Assembly: GCA_016861025.1 (NCBI GenBank) | Contig: BOKO01000036.1 | Location: forward strand, 1 to 34,284 | Length of the DNA: 34,284 nt | Direction: 5' to 3' | DNA from: Chloroflexota bacterium | GTDB taxonomy: Bacteria; Chloroflexota; Anaerolineae; Caldilineales; Caldilineaceae | In this document: in pieces, positions 8,080-18,000 of the stretch | Numbering within the stretch: the first letter of the stretch is position 1 | Layout: each line of letters begins with the position of its first letter | Translations under genes and position numbers: made by a program | Notes under the pieces: generated by a model | Database searches by the model: none | Seen by the model: the letters and a program-made list of their open reading frames with translations, nothing else | What the model was told of the DNA's origin: nothing

Positions 8080-9369
8080 GTGGAAGGGCAACGATTCCTG
8101 ATCAAGGGCCAGATGTACACGTCGCATGACGCAGCGCTCCAGGAGGCGCTGGCCCGCATCTACGACACGCCCGACCGTGCGCGCTGCATGTGCGCGCGCG
8201 GTGGAATCGACATGTATGTCGCCAAGCACCGCCTCTACGTCCTCAAGCGGATGCCGGGTACGGGGGCCCAACACCATGCGACGTGCCCTTCGTATGAGCC
8301 CGAGTACGGTCAATCCGGGTTGGGGCAGCTCATGGGGCAATCGATCATCGAGCGCTCGCCGGATTGCGTTGAGTTGCGTGTCGACTTTCCACTTGCCCGC
8401 GCGCCAGGGCGGGCCATTGCGAGGAGCCCGCCGCAAGGATTAGCCGAGATCAGTGCGACAAGGCATCGGATGAGCCTGCGCGCCGTCATGCATTTCCTGT
8501 TCGAGCGCGCCGGCTTCAATCGCTGGACTCCGGCGATGGAAGGCAAGCGCACGCAAGCGGTGCTGCACCGGTACCTGTTGGAAGCGGCAGAAGGGGTCGA
8601 GACGAAAGGGGTTCGCTTATTCGAACGCTTGTATGTGCCGGAGCAGTTTCGCGAGGAGCGCAAGACAGTGATTGCGGAACGGCGACGGGGCAGACTTGCG
8701 ATCCTCCAAGCACCCGAAGACGACCTCCAATTCAAGATGGCGCTCGTTATCGGCGAGTACAAAGGCGAGGAGTCATCGCCATTTAGTCGGAAGATTTGGC
8801 TCAGGCACATGCCGGATGCGCCGCTCTTCATCGACGCGCGCGCGTGGGAGCGCCTCAGGAGAGCGTTTGGCGGTCTGTTCGAAGCCCTGGACGCGGACAC
8901 GAAGACTAAGCAGCGGATCGTGATGTGCGCGCTGATTTATGCGAAGCGCGAGCATGTCTACCAGATCGATGCGGCCAGCGGCATGCTGACCACCGAGAAT
9001 TGGATTCCCCTGGAAGGTGTTCACGAGGCCGATTTCATCCAGGCTTTGACAGAGCAGAGACGTCGATTCGTGAAGCCGCTGCGCTACGACGCACGCAGTG
9101 CGGCACCGTTCCCGAACGCGCTGTTGCTCGATACCGGAGTGAGCCCAACCCCGTTGCATGTAGTGAGCGCTCTCATGGATCCACGCGATCGGAGTGCGAA
9201 GGAGAAAGCGATCAAGGCTCACGGTACCCACATCTGGGTCTGGCACACCGACAGGCCGATGCCACCGTTGCCAGAAGCCACCACGCAAAGAACGGTGCCA
9301 GAAGCCGCCGTGCGGATTCCGCAGGCCTTCGGTTTACCGCGCACACATCAGCAGCATGGATCGGGCTGA
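8080..9369 (+). CDS. DUF1173 family protein
   Basis: This is a 429-residue protein starting at GTG 8080, or possibly at ATG 8113. The N-terminal part (residues ~36-73) has the pattern that marks DUF1173: CMCARGGIDMYV, then LYVLKRMPGTGAQHHATCPSYEP, with Cys and His residues suggesting a small metal site. A long mixed alpha/beta part and a basic C-terminal tail follow. DUF1173 proteins are known from plasmids and ICEs of proteobacteria, usually beside integrase-like genes; their function is unknown. It is 34 bases downstream of the inactive-integrase gene in the same direction, so they are likely co-transcribed. I assign the family from memory of its pattern, without a search. Confidence 0.7.
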   Translation: MEGQRFLIKGQMYTSHDAALQEALARIYDTPDRARCMCARGGIDMYVAKHRLYVLKRMPGTGAQHHATCPSYEPEYGQSGLGQLMGQSIIERSPDCVELRVDFPLARAPGRAIARSPPQGLAEISATRHRMSLRAVMHFLFERAGFNRWTPAMEGKRTQAVLHRYLLEAAEGVETKGVRLFERLYVPEQFREERKTVIAERRRGRLAILQAPEDDLQFKMALVIGEYKGEESSPFSRKIWLRHMPDAPLFIDARAWERLRRAFGGLFEALDADTKTKQRIVMCALIYAKREHVYQIDAASGMLTTENWIPLEGVHEADFIQALTEQRRRFVKPLRYDARSAAPFPNALLLDTGVSPTPLHVVSALMDPRDRSAKEKAIKAHGTHIWVWHTDRPMPPLPEATTQRTVPEAAVRIPQAFGLPRTHQQHGSG

Positions 9370-9513
9370 CTGGCGTTGGGTGGCCGCGGTCATCTCTTAC
9401 TGAGACTGACCGCTCCCGCGACGACTGCTTGCCTTCCGATTGCGCACCGGAGGGTGGAGGCATAACGCTGCGCGAAGCGAGGACTTGAAGAACAAGCTTC
9501 ATGCGAGATGCTG

Positions 9514-9538
9514 GTGATGCGGGTTTCTCTCGCATCAC
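9514..9538 (+). promoter_or_regulatory. Leader hairpin before the RDF-like gene
   Basis: GTGATGCG (9514-9521) pairs with CGCATCAC (9531-9538) around a 9-base loop. It is followed at once by AGGAG (9541-9545) and the ATG at 9553. The 183 bases after DUF1173 hold no gene. The position right against the ribosome site suggests translational control, or it may simply be a leader stem. Confidence 0.5.
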
Positions 9539-9552
9539 ATAGGAGTCTCAGC

Positions 9553-10944
9553 ATGAGCAACGCAGTGGTGACGATTAATGGGGCGCAGGCGGCGCTGCCG
9601 ACGCTGCTCGGGCAGGGCACAGCGCGCATCCCCGCCGGCGGAAAGATCCGGGCGGGCATCAAAGTGCTCACCAAGAAGGCCGCCGAACATCCCAAGGCCA
9701 AAGAGATCTATGAGCGCGGCGTCGCGGCGAGCCAGTCGTTCGAAGATATCGAGCGCGCGATTAGCGAAGCTGTCCCCGAACTCAAGGCGCCGTTAATCCC
9801 GAAGAATGTGCCGTGGTTCACGGTGCGGCCGGGCGACTTCCCGAATCCGGAGATTGCCAAAGAGATCCTCGCGGCCTACGGCGAGGACCGTGGCGATGGG
9901 ACGAAGCGACTGTACCGGTTCCCGGTCGTCTTTCCCGCCGACATGTGGCAGGCGGTTATGCCGCACGAGCTCATCGCCTGGGGCGCGAACGAGAAGAAGT
10001 TCTGGAGCGAGTACGCGCCCGACGGCCGGGTCCGCTATTGCAAGTGCTACGCGCCGGTGCCAATGGACCCCGCAGGCAAGCGCGCGATCCGCATCTTCGG
10101 CGGGCGCAAAACGACGCTCCGCCAGGATAACGGAGGCTTGTGCGATCCGGAGGCCTGCCGGGAGTACCAGAATCGGCAGTGCAACCTGTCCGGCCGCTTC
10201 ATCTTCTTCATTCCCGGCATCAAATCGATCGGCGCTTTCGAGCTCCACACCAATAGCTTCTACGCGATGAATGCGGCGATCCAGAAGTTCGAAACCATCG
10301 CCTTCATGCGCGGCGGACGCATCTCGGGATTCCTCGACGGGAAGCGCGCCTCGTTCTTCATCACCAAGACACTCAAGGAAGTGCCGCACATCGACGAGGC
10401 GGGGCGCTCGGTTCGCGTGGCGCATTGGATCATCGAGCTCGAGGCACCGATCGACCTCACGGCGCTCCTGCGGACCAACGAGGATGACGAGACGGCGATC
10501 ATTAACGGGGACCAGGCGGCGCGAATTCTGGAGGGCGCGCGGCCGGCGGGCGAGACGGACGGAGATGCCCCGTTCAGTGGGGTAACGGACTCTCAGGTTC
10601 CAACGGCATCAAATGGCGTGGAAGTCGAATCGCCGGGCACGAGGAGCCAGAGGGACGAGACGCGCGCCGCAATTCCACAAACGCAGAGTGACGCGGCCGG
10701 AGAAGCGCAGCCGACAAGAGGCGGAGGCGGCAACGGCCCGAGCGTCGAGCAGGTGATTAACGCGGCGGCCGAGTTTGGTATCGATGGCGCGCGCTACACA
10801 GCGTACGCAGCGAAGCGCTGGGGCCCGGGTTGGAAGATCAATGCGGCGGGACGGCGCCGCGCGCTCGCGGAGATCGAAAGCTTTCGCGACGATCCGGATA
10901 GCTTCATCAACAAGGTCGACGCCGAGCTTGGTGTCTTCGCCTGA
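9553..10944 (+). CDS. Gp3-like / 'hydrolase or metal-binding' protein, possible recombination directionality factor
   Basis: This 463-residue protein starts at ATG 9553 with AGGAG 8 bases before it; an in-frame upstream ATG at 9508 has no such site. The N-terminal ~330 residues look conserved and compact. They include KIRAGIKVLTKKAAEHP, VPWFTVRPGDFPNPEIA and a Cys-rich region (RYCKCYAPVP, then LCDPEACREYQNRQC) that could bind a metal. A low-complexity linker follows, then a short C-terminal helical domain. I recall proteins like this annotated as 'hydrolase or metal-binding protein' and as Gp3-like recombination directionality factors; that is from memory. It overlaps nothing and is one base from the SbcD-like gene, so 9553-14790 is probably one operon. 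A role in DNA processing or excision of the element is inferred. Confidence 0.6.
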   Translation: MSNAVVTINGAQAALPTLLGQGTARIPAGGKIRAGIKVLTKKAAEHPKAKEIYERGVAASQSFEDIERAISEAVPELKAPLIPKNVPWFTVRPGDFPNPEIAKEILAAYGEDRGDGTKRLYRFPVVFPADMWQAVMPHELIAWGANEKKFWSEYAPDGRVRYCKCYAPVPMDPAGKRAIRIFGGRKTTLRQDNGGLCDPEACREYQNRQCNLSGRFIFFIPGIKSIGAFELHTNSFYAMNAAIQKFETIAFMRGGRISGFLDGKRASFFITKTLKEVPHIDEAGRSVRVAHWIIELEAPIDLTALLRTNEDDETAIINGDQAARILEGARPAGETDGDAPFSGVTDSQVPTASNGVEVESPGTRSQRDETRAAIPQTQSDAAGEAQPTRGGGGNGPSVEQVINAAAEFGIDGARYTAYAAKRWGPGWKINAAGRRRALAEIESFRDDPDSFINKVDAELGVFA

Positions 10945-10945
10945 G

Positions 10946-12274
10946 ATGAAGGCGATGATTCGACTCGCGCATTTTTCCGACCTCCACTACGCCGGCGCGA
11001 CGCTAACGGAGGTGGATCGGTGCTTTAGCTTCGCCGTCGATGCAGCGATCGCACGTGGCGTTGACTGCGCGGTGATATCGGGGGACTCGACCGATCACGC
11101 GTTGGAAGTACACGCGCCCGCAGTCGCAGCCCTGGCGCGCAACGTGCGGCGGCTGGCCGACCACTGCCCGGTGCTGATGCTGCACGGAACGTTCTCGCAC
11201 GAGCCCCCGGGAGCGCTCAACGTGTTCGGATTGCTGGGAGGGCGCTTCCGCGTCCACGTCGCAGACCGGCTGCAGCAGATCGCCCTCACCGACGTTGGTC
11301 TCTGGGTGCCATCGGAAGGCTGGCGCTTCGAACAGATCCCTCAAGACGCACGGGCTCTTTTTTCCTGCGTGCCGACGGTGAACAAGGCCATAGTGGCCGC
11401 GGCGGTCGGCGTCACCGAAGCGGCGGCCGCCGTGGGCGAGCAACTGACGGCGCTACTGCGTGGATACGCGCCCATCAATGAAACCGCGCGCGCGGCCGGC
11501 GTGCCGACCATCGGCGTCTCGCACGGCACCGTCTACGGATGCGTGACCGAACACGGCGTGCCGATGGCGGGGTTCGATCACGAGTTCACGACCGGATCGC
11601 TCTTCGGCGCCGGGGCACAAGCCTTTCTGCTCGGGCACATCCATAGGCATCAATCCTGGGCGCAAGCCGGCCGAGTCATCGCCTACGCGGGATCGATCGG
11701 CCGCTTGCACTACGGCGAGGAGGGCGACAAGGGATTCCTGGTCTGGGATGTCGCGGCCGCGTCGGCGCGGTTCGAGGTCATCGCCACCCCGGCCAGGCGC
11801 ACGGTGGAGATCAGCTTCGACGGCATGCCCAAGCTGGACGAGCTGCGAAACTTCGCGCGAGCCAACGACGTGACCGGAGCGTTCGTGCGGGTGCGCTGGA
11901 TGATGCCCGAGGAGGCCCGGCATGAGGTCGACCGGTTGGCCATTCAGGCCATCTTCGGTGCCGCCGCGGAGGTGAAGCTCGAGGGCCGGGTAGTTCCGGC
12001 CGTTCGCACCCGGGCGGCGGGCATTTCGGAGCAGGCGAGCCTTGCCGCCAAGATCGCTGTTTGGGCGAGGCTGACCGAAGCTAGGCCCGAGCCGCTTCTC
12101 GGCTGTCTAGAAGCTCTGCAGACGCGCGCACCCGAGGAGATTGCGGCGAAGATCATGGAACGCGCGATCGAGGCGCAGGGCGCGATTCCTGCAGCTGCAG
12201 AGGCCGATTCAGGCGCCCCAGCCGAGACGAACTCCGACGTGGAAGCCCTGCCGATACTCGTCGAAGCGCCTTGA
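10946..12274 (+). CDS. SbcD-like metallophosphoesterase (nuclease subunit)
   Basis: This 442-residue calcineurin-type phosphoesterase starts at ATG 10946, one base after the previous stop. Metal-binding motifs appear in order: HFSDLHY (D12, H14), VISGDSTD (D47), LMLHGTFSHE near 78-86 in the place of the usual GNHD, and LGHIHRH near 230-236. This is the layout of SbcD/Mre11, the dsDNA exonuclease and hairpin endonuclease that works with SbcC. The third motif departs from consensus, so activity is not certain. The next gene encodes an SbcC-like ATPase, supporting a paired complex. The tail after ~400 is Ala/Glu-rich. It differs enough from chromosomal SbcD that an element-specific version is likely. 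Confidence 0.8.
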   Translation: MKAMIRLAHFSDLHYAGATLTEVDRCFSFAVDAAIARGVDCAVISGDSTDHALEVHAPAVAALARNVRRLADHCPVLMLHGTFSHEPPGALNVFGLLGGRFRVHVADRLQQIALTDVGLWVPSEGWRFEQIPQDARALFSCVPTVNKAIVAAAVGVTEAAAAVGEQLTALLRGYAPINETARAAGVPTIGVSHGTVYGCVTEHGVPMAGFDHEFTTGSLFGAGAQAFLLGHIHRHQSWAQAGRVIAYAGSIGRLHYGEEGDKGFLVWDVAAASARFEVIATPARRTVEISFDGMPKLDELRNFARANDVTGAFVRVRWMMPEEARHEVDRLAIQAIFGAAAEVKLEGRVVPAVRTRAAGISEQASLAAKIAVWARLTEARPEPLLGCLEALQTRAPEEIAAKIMERAIEAQGAIPAAAEADSGAPAETNSDVEALPILVEAP

Positions 12275-12284
12275 CCCGCGAGCG

Positions 12285-12310
12285 GAGCACGCGACACTCA
12301 GGGTGTGCTC
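12285..12310 (+). promoter_or_regulatory. Leader hairpin before the SbcC-like gene
   Basis: GAGCAC (12285-12290) pairs with GTGCTC (12305-12310), placed between the sbcD-like stop and the ATG at 12331. It is one of several short stems placed directly ahead of starts in this element. Stability is moderate. Confidence 0.35.
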
Positions 12311-12330
12311 ACTCAAGCCGGGAACCCCCC

Positions 12331-14790
12331 ATGAGACCCATATCGCTGACGCTCAAAGGCTTTCGCGGCATTCGCGATGGTTTGGGTCGCGACGTGATCG
12401 AGCTCGACTTCGAACGACTCGCCGGCGACGCCCAGCTGATCGCGATTGTCGGCAAGAACGGCCGAGGCAAAACCACCGTCATGGACAACATGACGCCGTT
12501 TCCGACCATGCCCTCGCGCGCTGGCGCAGACGGACTCGGAGGCTTTTCCTACTACGACCAGGTGTGCCTGCCGGAGAGCATCAAGGACCTGGTCTGGGAG
12601 CATGGCGGCGAGCGTTATCGATCGCAGATGGTGTTCCGGCTCAACGGGAAGAAGAAGACCGAAGCGTTCCTGCATATTCGGCGAGGCGATTCATGGCAGC
12701 CGATGCGCCTCGGTGACGGCACGGTGTCGGACGGCAAGGTCGATACCTATGTCCAATGCGTCGAGCAGATTCTAGGCAGTCCCGAAACGTTCTTCACGTC
12801 GGTGTTTGCGGTGCAGGGACGGCGGCAGCTGTCGGCGTACAAGAATGCCGAGATCAAGACGCTGCTCGCGGATCTGCTGGGGCTCGACGAGATTCGCGCC
12901 TTGGGTGCGAAGGCGTTGGAAACCGCGAAGCTTCTCAAGGCGGGGTTGGCCGCGGTCCGGCAGGAACGGGCTGGCCTCAAGGCGGAGGTTGAGCAGGTCG
13001 TGCGCGAGCTCGCGCAGCTCGGCAATACAGGCGGGCGAATCGCAGCGGCCGAGAACGCGAAGGCGGCCGGACAAGCGGCGCTCGATCGGGCCAAGGAGGA
13101 ACTGGCGAGGCACGCCGCGAAACGCGACGTGGCGGTACAAACGGAGGCTCGCCGAACCCAAGTCAGCGAGGAGAGACGGTCGGTCATCGAGGCCGCGAAG
13201 GGGGCGCTCCATGCGCTGGACGCGCAGGACCGGCGCGAGGGCGAACGCCTCGAGCAGCTAACGCGAAGGATAAGCCAGCGCGCGGAAGACGAGCGGAAGC
13301 GCCGCAAGGGCCTCGACGAACAGCGCGCGCGCTGGGAAGCAACGCTCAAGATCGGCGACGCAATCCAATGGGCCAGCCGGAGGGTCGGGCGGGCGCAGAG
13401 CGTGGTCACGAAGCGCGAAGAACGTGTGGTCGGACTGCGCCGGGGCGCTGAGCGGCTGGAGAAGCTCCGGGCCGATAGCAAGCTCGCACGCGAGCGGATC
13501 GCAGCCATCGAGCGGGAAGCGGGTCAGGCTTCGTTGAGGGCGCAAGAGCTCACGCGTCGCTTCGGGCTGACGGTCGAGGTGCCCTGTGCGGGAACGGACC
13601 TACAGGGACATTGCAAGCTGCTCTCCGACGCGCGAGCAGCGCAAAGCCTCAAGCCCAGCGCCGACGCGCAGATCGCTCGCCTGCAAGAGGCGCAAGCCAA
13701 CGCGGCGCACGAGTTGAGGGACATCGAAGCCCAGGGGCGGGACCTAACAGCAGTGCCCGCAAAGCTCAACGAAGCGGAGGCGAGCCTCAAGCGCTCACGC
13801 GAGCGGTTGGCGAGGGTCTCGCCGTGGGCGGCAAGGCAAGGAGAGCTCGCGCAAGCTCGGGAAATGCTCGCAGAGATCGTTCGCCAAATCGAATCGTTGC
13901 CACCGCACGAAGGCGAAGAGAACGCGGATGAAAGAGCCGAGCGGGGCGCGATTGTGGCGACGAGGCACGCCATCGCGGCGCAGCGCGAGGGCGAAGCAAA
14001 GCGCCAGCGCGACTCGCTGCAGCACCTGGACGCGGCGATCGCCGCGCTGCCGCCGCCGTTCGACGTGTCGCAGATCGAGCGGGCGCAGCGCGGCGTGGAG
14101 CAAGCGCAACGCGCGCTCGTCGCGACGGAGGCGGCGTACGTGAAGGCGCTGCGCGATCAGCAAGCCGGCGAGGAACTCCAGCGACGAAAGGCAACGATCG
14201 GGGAACGGCTGGCGGCGCTGGATACGCGGACGCGGCGAATCGAGGACCAGGTAAGCGTGTGGCTGCTCTTCGCGAAGTGCATGAGCAATGATGGCTTGAT
14301 CGCGCTGTCGATCGATGACTCGGGGCCGACGCTGTCCCGCCTTGCGAATGATCTCCTGCTGGCGTGCTACGGCCCGAGGTTCACGGTATCGCTCAAGACG
14401 TTGGTCGAAACCGCCAAAGGCGAGGCGCGGGAAGGGTTCGACATCGTGGTGCACGACGCGGAGTCGGGCGAAGCGAAGAGCGTGACGCAGACGAGTGCTG
14501 GCGAACGCGTATGGATAAACGAGGCTCTGACGCGCGCGATCGCGCTCTACCTGACGCAGAACTCGGGGCGCCACTACGAGACGCTGTTCTCCGACGAGGC
14601 GGACGGGCCACTCGATCCGGAGCGCAAGCGGATGTTCATGGCGATGAAGCGCGAGGTGCTGCGCATCGGCGACTACGCGCAGGAATTCTTCGTTTCACAG
14701 ACGCCAGAACTGGCTGCGATGGCCGACGCGGTGATCGATCTGGAGGCGTTTAGGAACGAGCCGCAAGCGGACTCAAGCAAGTTGCCTTGA
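12331..14790 (+). CDS. SbcC/Rad50-like AAA ATPase with a CX8C hook
   Basis: Starting at ATG 12331 the protein has 819 residues; a TTG at 12271 would add 20. The N-terminal ATPase half has LIAIVGKNGRGKTT (Walker A, ~37-49). Two long Ala/Glu/Arg-rich coiled-coil arms follow, meeting near residue 419 at C419-X8-C428 (PCAGTDLQGHC), where SbcC/Rad50 has a CxxC zinc hook. The C-terminal half has a signature-like TSAGERVW (~718-725) and Walker B TLFSDEADGPLD (~750-761). With the preceding phosphoesterase it should form an SbcCD-type complex that resects or cleaves DNA ends and hairpins. The wider hook spacing is unusual against the usual CPVC/CPxC. No clear Shine-Dalgarno precedes it, so it may rely on coupling. 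Confidence 0.82.
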   Translation: MRPISLTLKGFRGIRDGLGRDVIELDFERLAGDAQLIAIVGKNGRGKTTVMDNMTPFPTMPSRAGADGLGGFSYYDQVCLPESIKDLVWEHGGERYRSQMVFRLNGKKKTEAFLHIRRGDSWQPMRLGDGTVSDGKVDTYVQCVEQILGSPETFFTSVFAVQGRRQLSAYKNAEIKTLLADLLGLDEIRALGAKALETAKLLKAGLAAVRQERAGLKAEVEQVVRELAQLGNTGGRIAAAENAKAAGQAALDRAKEELARHAAKRDVAVQTEARRTQVSEERRSVIEAAKGALHALDAQDRREGERLEQLTRRISQRAEDERKRRKGLDEQRARWEATLKIGDAIQWASRRVGRAQSVVTKREERVVGLRRGAERLEKLRADSKLARERIAAIEREAGQASLRAQELTRRFGLTVEVPCAGTDLQGHCKLLSDARAAQSLKPSADAQIARLQEAQANAAHELRDIEAQGRDLTAVPAKLNEAEASLKRSRERLARVSPWAARQGELAQAREMLAEIVRQIESLPPHEGEENADERAERGAIVATRHAIAAQREGEAKRQRDSLQHLDAAIAALPPPFDVSQIERAQRGVEQAQRALVATEAAYVKALRDQQAGEELQRRKATIGERLAALDTRTRRIEDQVSVWLLFAKCMSNDGLIALSIDDSGPTLSRLANDLLLACYGPRFTVSLKTLVETAKGEAREGFDIVVHDAESGEAKSVTQTSAGERVWINEALTRAIALYLTQNSGRHYETLFSDEADGPLDPERKRMFMAMKREVLRIGDYAQEFFVSQTPELAAMADAVIDLEAFRNEPQADSSKLP

Positions 14791-14890
14791 CTCTCGCGTA
14801 TTCCGGCCGTTCATGCGCAATCAAATCATCAAGCTGGAGGGACAGATTGTGTTAAAGAACGGCCCAACGGGCGGAGCGACTGACTCAGAC

Positions 14891-14967
14891 GAAGCCGCGA
14901 CTTGAGGTGGCGGACGGTGTCCCCTGTTCGTCGGCTCCGCTCAACTCACCCTGCCGACCCGAAGCAG
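14891..14967 (+). repeat. Dispersed repeat, copy A
   Basis: GAAGCCGCGACTTGAGGTG at 14891-14909, continuing GCGGACGGTGTCC and, after a diverged middle, CCCTGCCGACCCGAAGC at 14949-14965, matches a second stretch at 25140-25234 in order and orientation. It lies right after the SbcC-like gene and before the minus-strand nuclease-NTPase. The rest of the 271-base gap (14791-15061) shows nothing else. Confidence 0.65.
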
Positions 14968-15061
14968 AAATTTGCACCGTCCATCAGAGTTGTTGGTTTG
15001 CGTCCATTGCCAGCGGTCCGGTGATACCAGGGCTTGACTCCAAGAGCGATCATTCATACGT

Positions 15062-18000
15062 CTATCCTTTACGCTTCCCGCGTGACCACCCACGTCGCTG
15101 GCTGAAAGGCGCCGTGTCGATCGACGCGGTTGATGCCTTTGGGAACCGTGCCCGCAACCGCCGGGCCATGTCGCCGATAGCGCTATCCAGTGTTATCGCT
15201 GACTCAATGACGGCGGCAGCTGTTCGCCGATGATCCTCGTCTCTTGTGAGGCATTCAGCCAAATTCTTCTCGGCCACCGCAGGATCAAGTTCGGCTAGGA
15301 CTCCGCGCCAAGCGATAGGCGCATGCTCGATCACGACGCGAACAAGACCCTCCGCTGGCCCAGTGGAATCGCGGTTATAGTTCGTCAGCCCACGCGCTAT
15401 TGCGCCAACAAAGGGGGTGACGGCTTGCTCGACCAATTCGGGGCGCGACTCTGCGATGATGGCCAAGGCTATGCCGCCGAAGTCCCAACTCAGGTGGCCA
15501 TATTCTGCGAGGCGTAGCGAGCCGCCCTTGGCCAGATGCTCAAGACCAACCTCCGGCGCCATCAGCATCAGGCGCGGCGGAAAATGTACGATTCGGTCGG
15601 AGTTGTTGGAGATGAATTTTTGCACGAGTTGCTGCGTCGGCGATCGCAAGTAGAGTGTGCCCAACAGCACCTCGGTGTCATGAGGCATATTCGCCCAATC
15701 GTCGCCGATGACCGAATTCAGCTTCTCCCAACTAAGTTGCCGCAGAACCGCTTCGTATTTCCGCGGTGCCGACTGGGAGAGGAAATGCAGAAAGAAGCCC
15801 GCTGATTGAAAATGCCGGGGGCGCACCGTCGAGATTTGTTCCGCGGTACGCTTGGGGTCGATTTTTTCGCAAATGCGCCGCGCGATCGACCATTGGCGGC
15901 GAGTCGGCTTCAGCTTCCCGACGTACACATGGAGTGCGTCGAACACTCGCAGCACGGTTGAAGCGAAATCGCGGCTGAGTTGATGAAACCCTTCCACCGG
16001 ATCTTTGGCGAGTACTTGCTGGGCCGTTGGAACAAAACGTTCGGCCATTTCCAGCGCCAGATTCTCATCCCACCAAACCACCGAGGCGCAGAATTTCGAA
16101 AAGATGAAGGCATCCTTCAAAAAGTCTTCGTGGTTGGCGAGCTCGCGCAGTTTGTCCCGATTAAGGGTAGCCCGTACCGTGGCATTGAAGTCATCCACCT
16201 TCACGTAGGCAACACTGCGCAAGAGATCGGCCAAGCCGTAGGCCGTATCGGGATTGGCGTTGGAATAGGCCGTCGCGATTGCAACCGGATCAGAGGCTGC
16301 GACGACTTTCTTAGCAACGTCCGGATCCTCCTGAGCAAGATTGTTCAAGATGTGGCCGAAGCCATATGCACCGTGGCTGGGGTTGGAAATCCAATTTGCC
16401 AATGTGGTCACGTGCGGACCCACAACAGCCGTCGCTCCGCCCTCCGCGAAATCCCAGAGGTCTGAAAGGGCGAGGGCCGCGAAGCCGCGATCCGACCCTG
16501 CGGCCGCCCAACATCGTGCAACGGCAGCCTCAACCCCCGGCTGTCCGAGAAGGCGGCTCCAACTGTAGTCGCCGCTCCCGAAGCGAAGTTCATGTATCAG
16601 TACTCGCAAACCGGCATGCGGGAATTGCGGATCGCACAACGCGCCTTCGATCATCGTGGCGATCTTCTCGCGCCCGTCCTTGTCCTGCCCCTCCAGGATG
16701 CGTTTGAGCACGACCGAGGCGAAGCGCTGATGCGGGGTCCGGCAATCCGACGCGCCGACGATTAGCCTCTGTTTCCCCAACCACTCCAAGCCCTGATCGA
16801 CGGCTTCGTTGTTGATACCAGCACGTTCACAGACTTGTGCAATCTCCGCAGGCAGAGCCCGCGCGTCGCGGGACACCATCTGCCGGATCGCAACCGCTGC
16901 AAGGATGAGATCGGCATTAGCTGCACGGGCGGAGTCCGCTGCTTGTTTTGACCGGCGCCAGCCGCCTCCAAGCACGAAGCAGAATTGCCAAGGACGATCC
17001 GCAGCGTTTTCCGCGTGATCGAGGCGTTCGCCGAGATCGGTGTTCATCATGCGCTCGCCAACATCATCGTCAGCGAGGCGCACGGCCTTCAGGGTGTTGG
17101 GCAAGTCGGCTCGCAGCGCAGCTGCAATCGTCTTTACCGCGCGCTTCGCGTCGAGCGTTATCGCGCCTCGATGGCTGACGGGCTCTACAGCGTTGTGCGT
17201 CGACAGGACCATGCGATCCGGACCAGCCTGATCCTCCATTCGATTAAGAATGTGAGGTTTGAGGAGGTGGGCGTCGTCGATCAGATACAGACGATGCCTG
17301 CCGGGCAATGCCGCCTCCAACGTGATGTTGTCGGCCTGAGGATCGAGCAGCCGCAGTACTTCGAAGCCGTCAGCCGCCAATTCCTTTGCGGCTTGGTATG
17401 AACAAATCGATTTTCCGGCGCCGGGCTCGCCAATGAGGCGGGCCGAATAAGCTATTCTCAGTTGCGTCAGAATGGTGCCGACTTCGGTCAAGCGCGGACA
17501 CGCGGAGGCGTCAGACGGTCCCAGCGGATAGCCCATTAGGGCTGGACCCATCCCGCGGTCACCATCCAACGTCACCATTTCCCAAACCGCGGAGCCGTGG
17601 GGATTCGAAGGCTCGAGCAGCTTCGCATCGATCTTCTCAACGAGGCCCGCGAGTTTCGCTTCGAGCGAAGGTAGGGCTCGCAATGCCTCGATCACCTGCG
17701 GCAAGTGGTCGGCGTGCTCGGGATAAAATTCGGCTATTACGTCAGGCGCGTCGGCCATCAGGGCCTGGATTTCTTCCCAGCCCAGCACGTCGACGCTGAA
17801 CAGACCTTTCGCCCTGTGCTCGACCGAGAATTCACGGGCCGCCCTTTGCAGCGCGGCGTCCACAGGAGCCGTAGTAGAGAATATCCACTCGTCCAGCTTG
17901 GGAGAGAATCTTTCCGCCTTGGCGACTTCCGCCAGCACTTCCGACCATTCTGCCCTGCTGCCGTAGTTTGTGTCCTTGCCCTTGCACTGGACACCCCGGT

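Noticed and set aside
9356..9403. 15-codon frame (MDRADWRWVAAVISY) after DUF1173
   Set aside because: No ribosome site and too short to judge; it overlaps the end of the DUF1173 gene.
12747..14574. Several long minus-strand frames under the SbcC-like gene
   Set aside because: Arg/Ser/Ala-rich antisense of coiled-coil codons, with no motifs.
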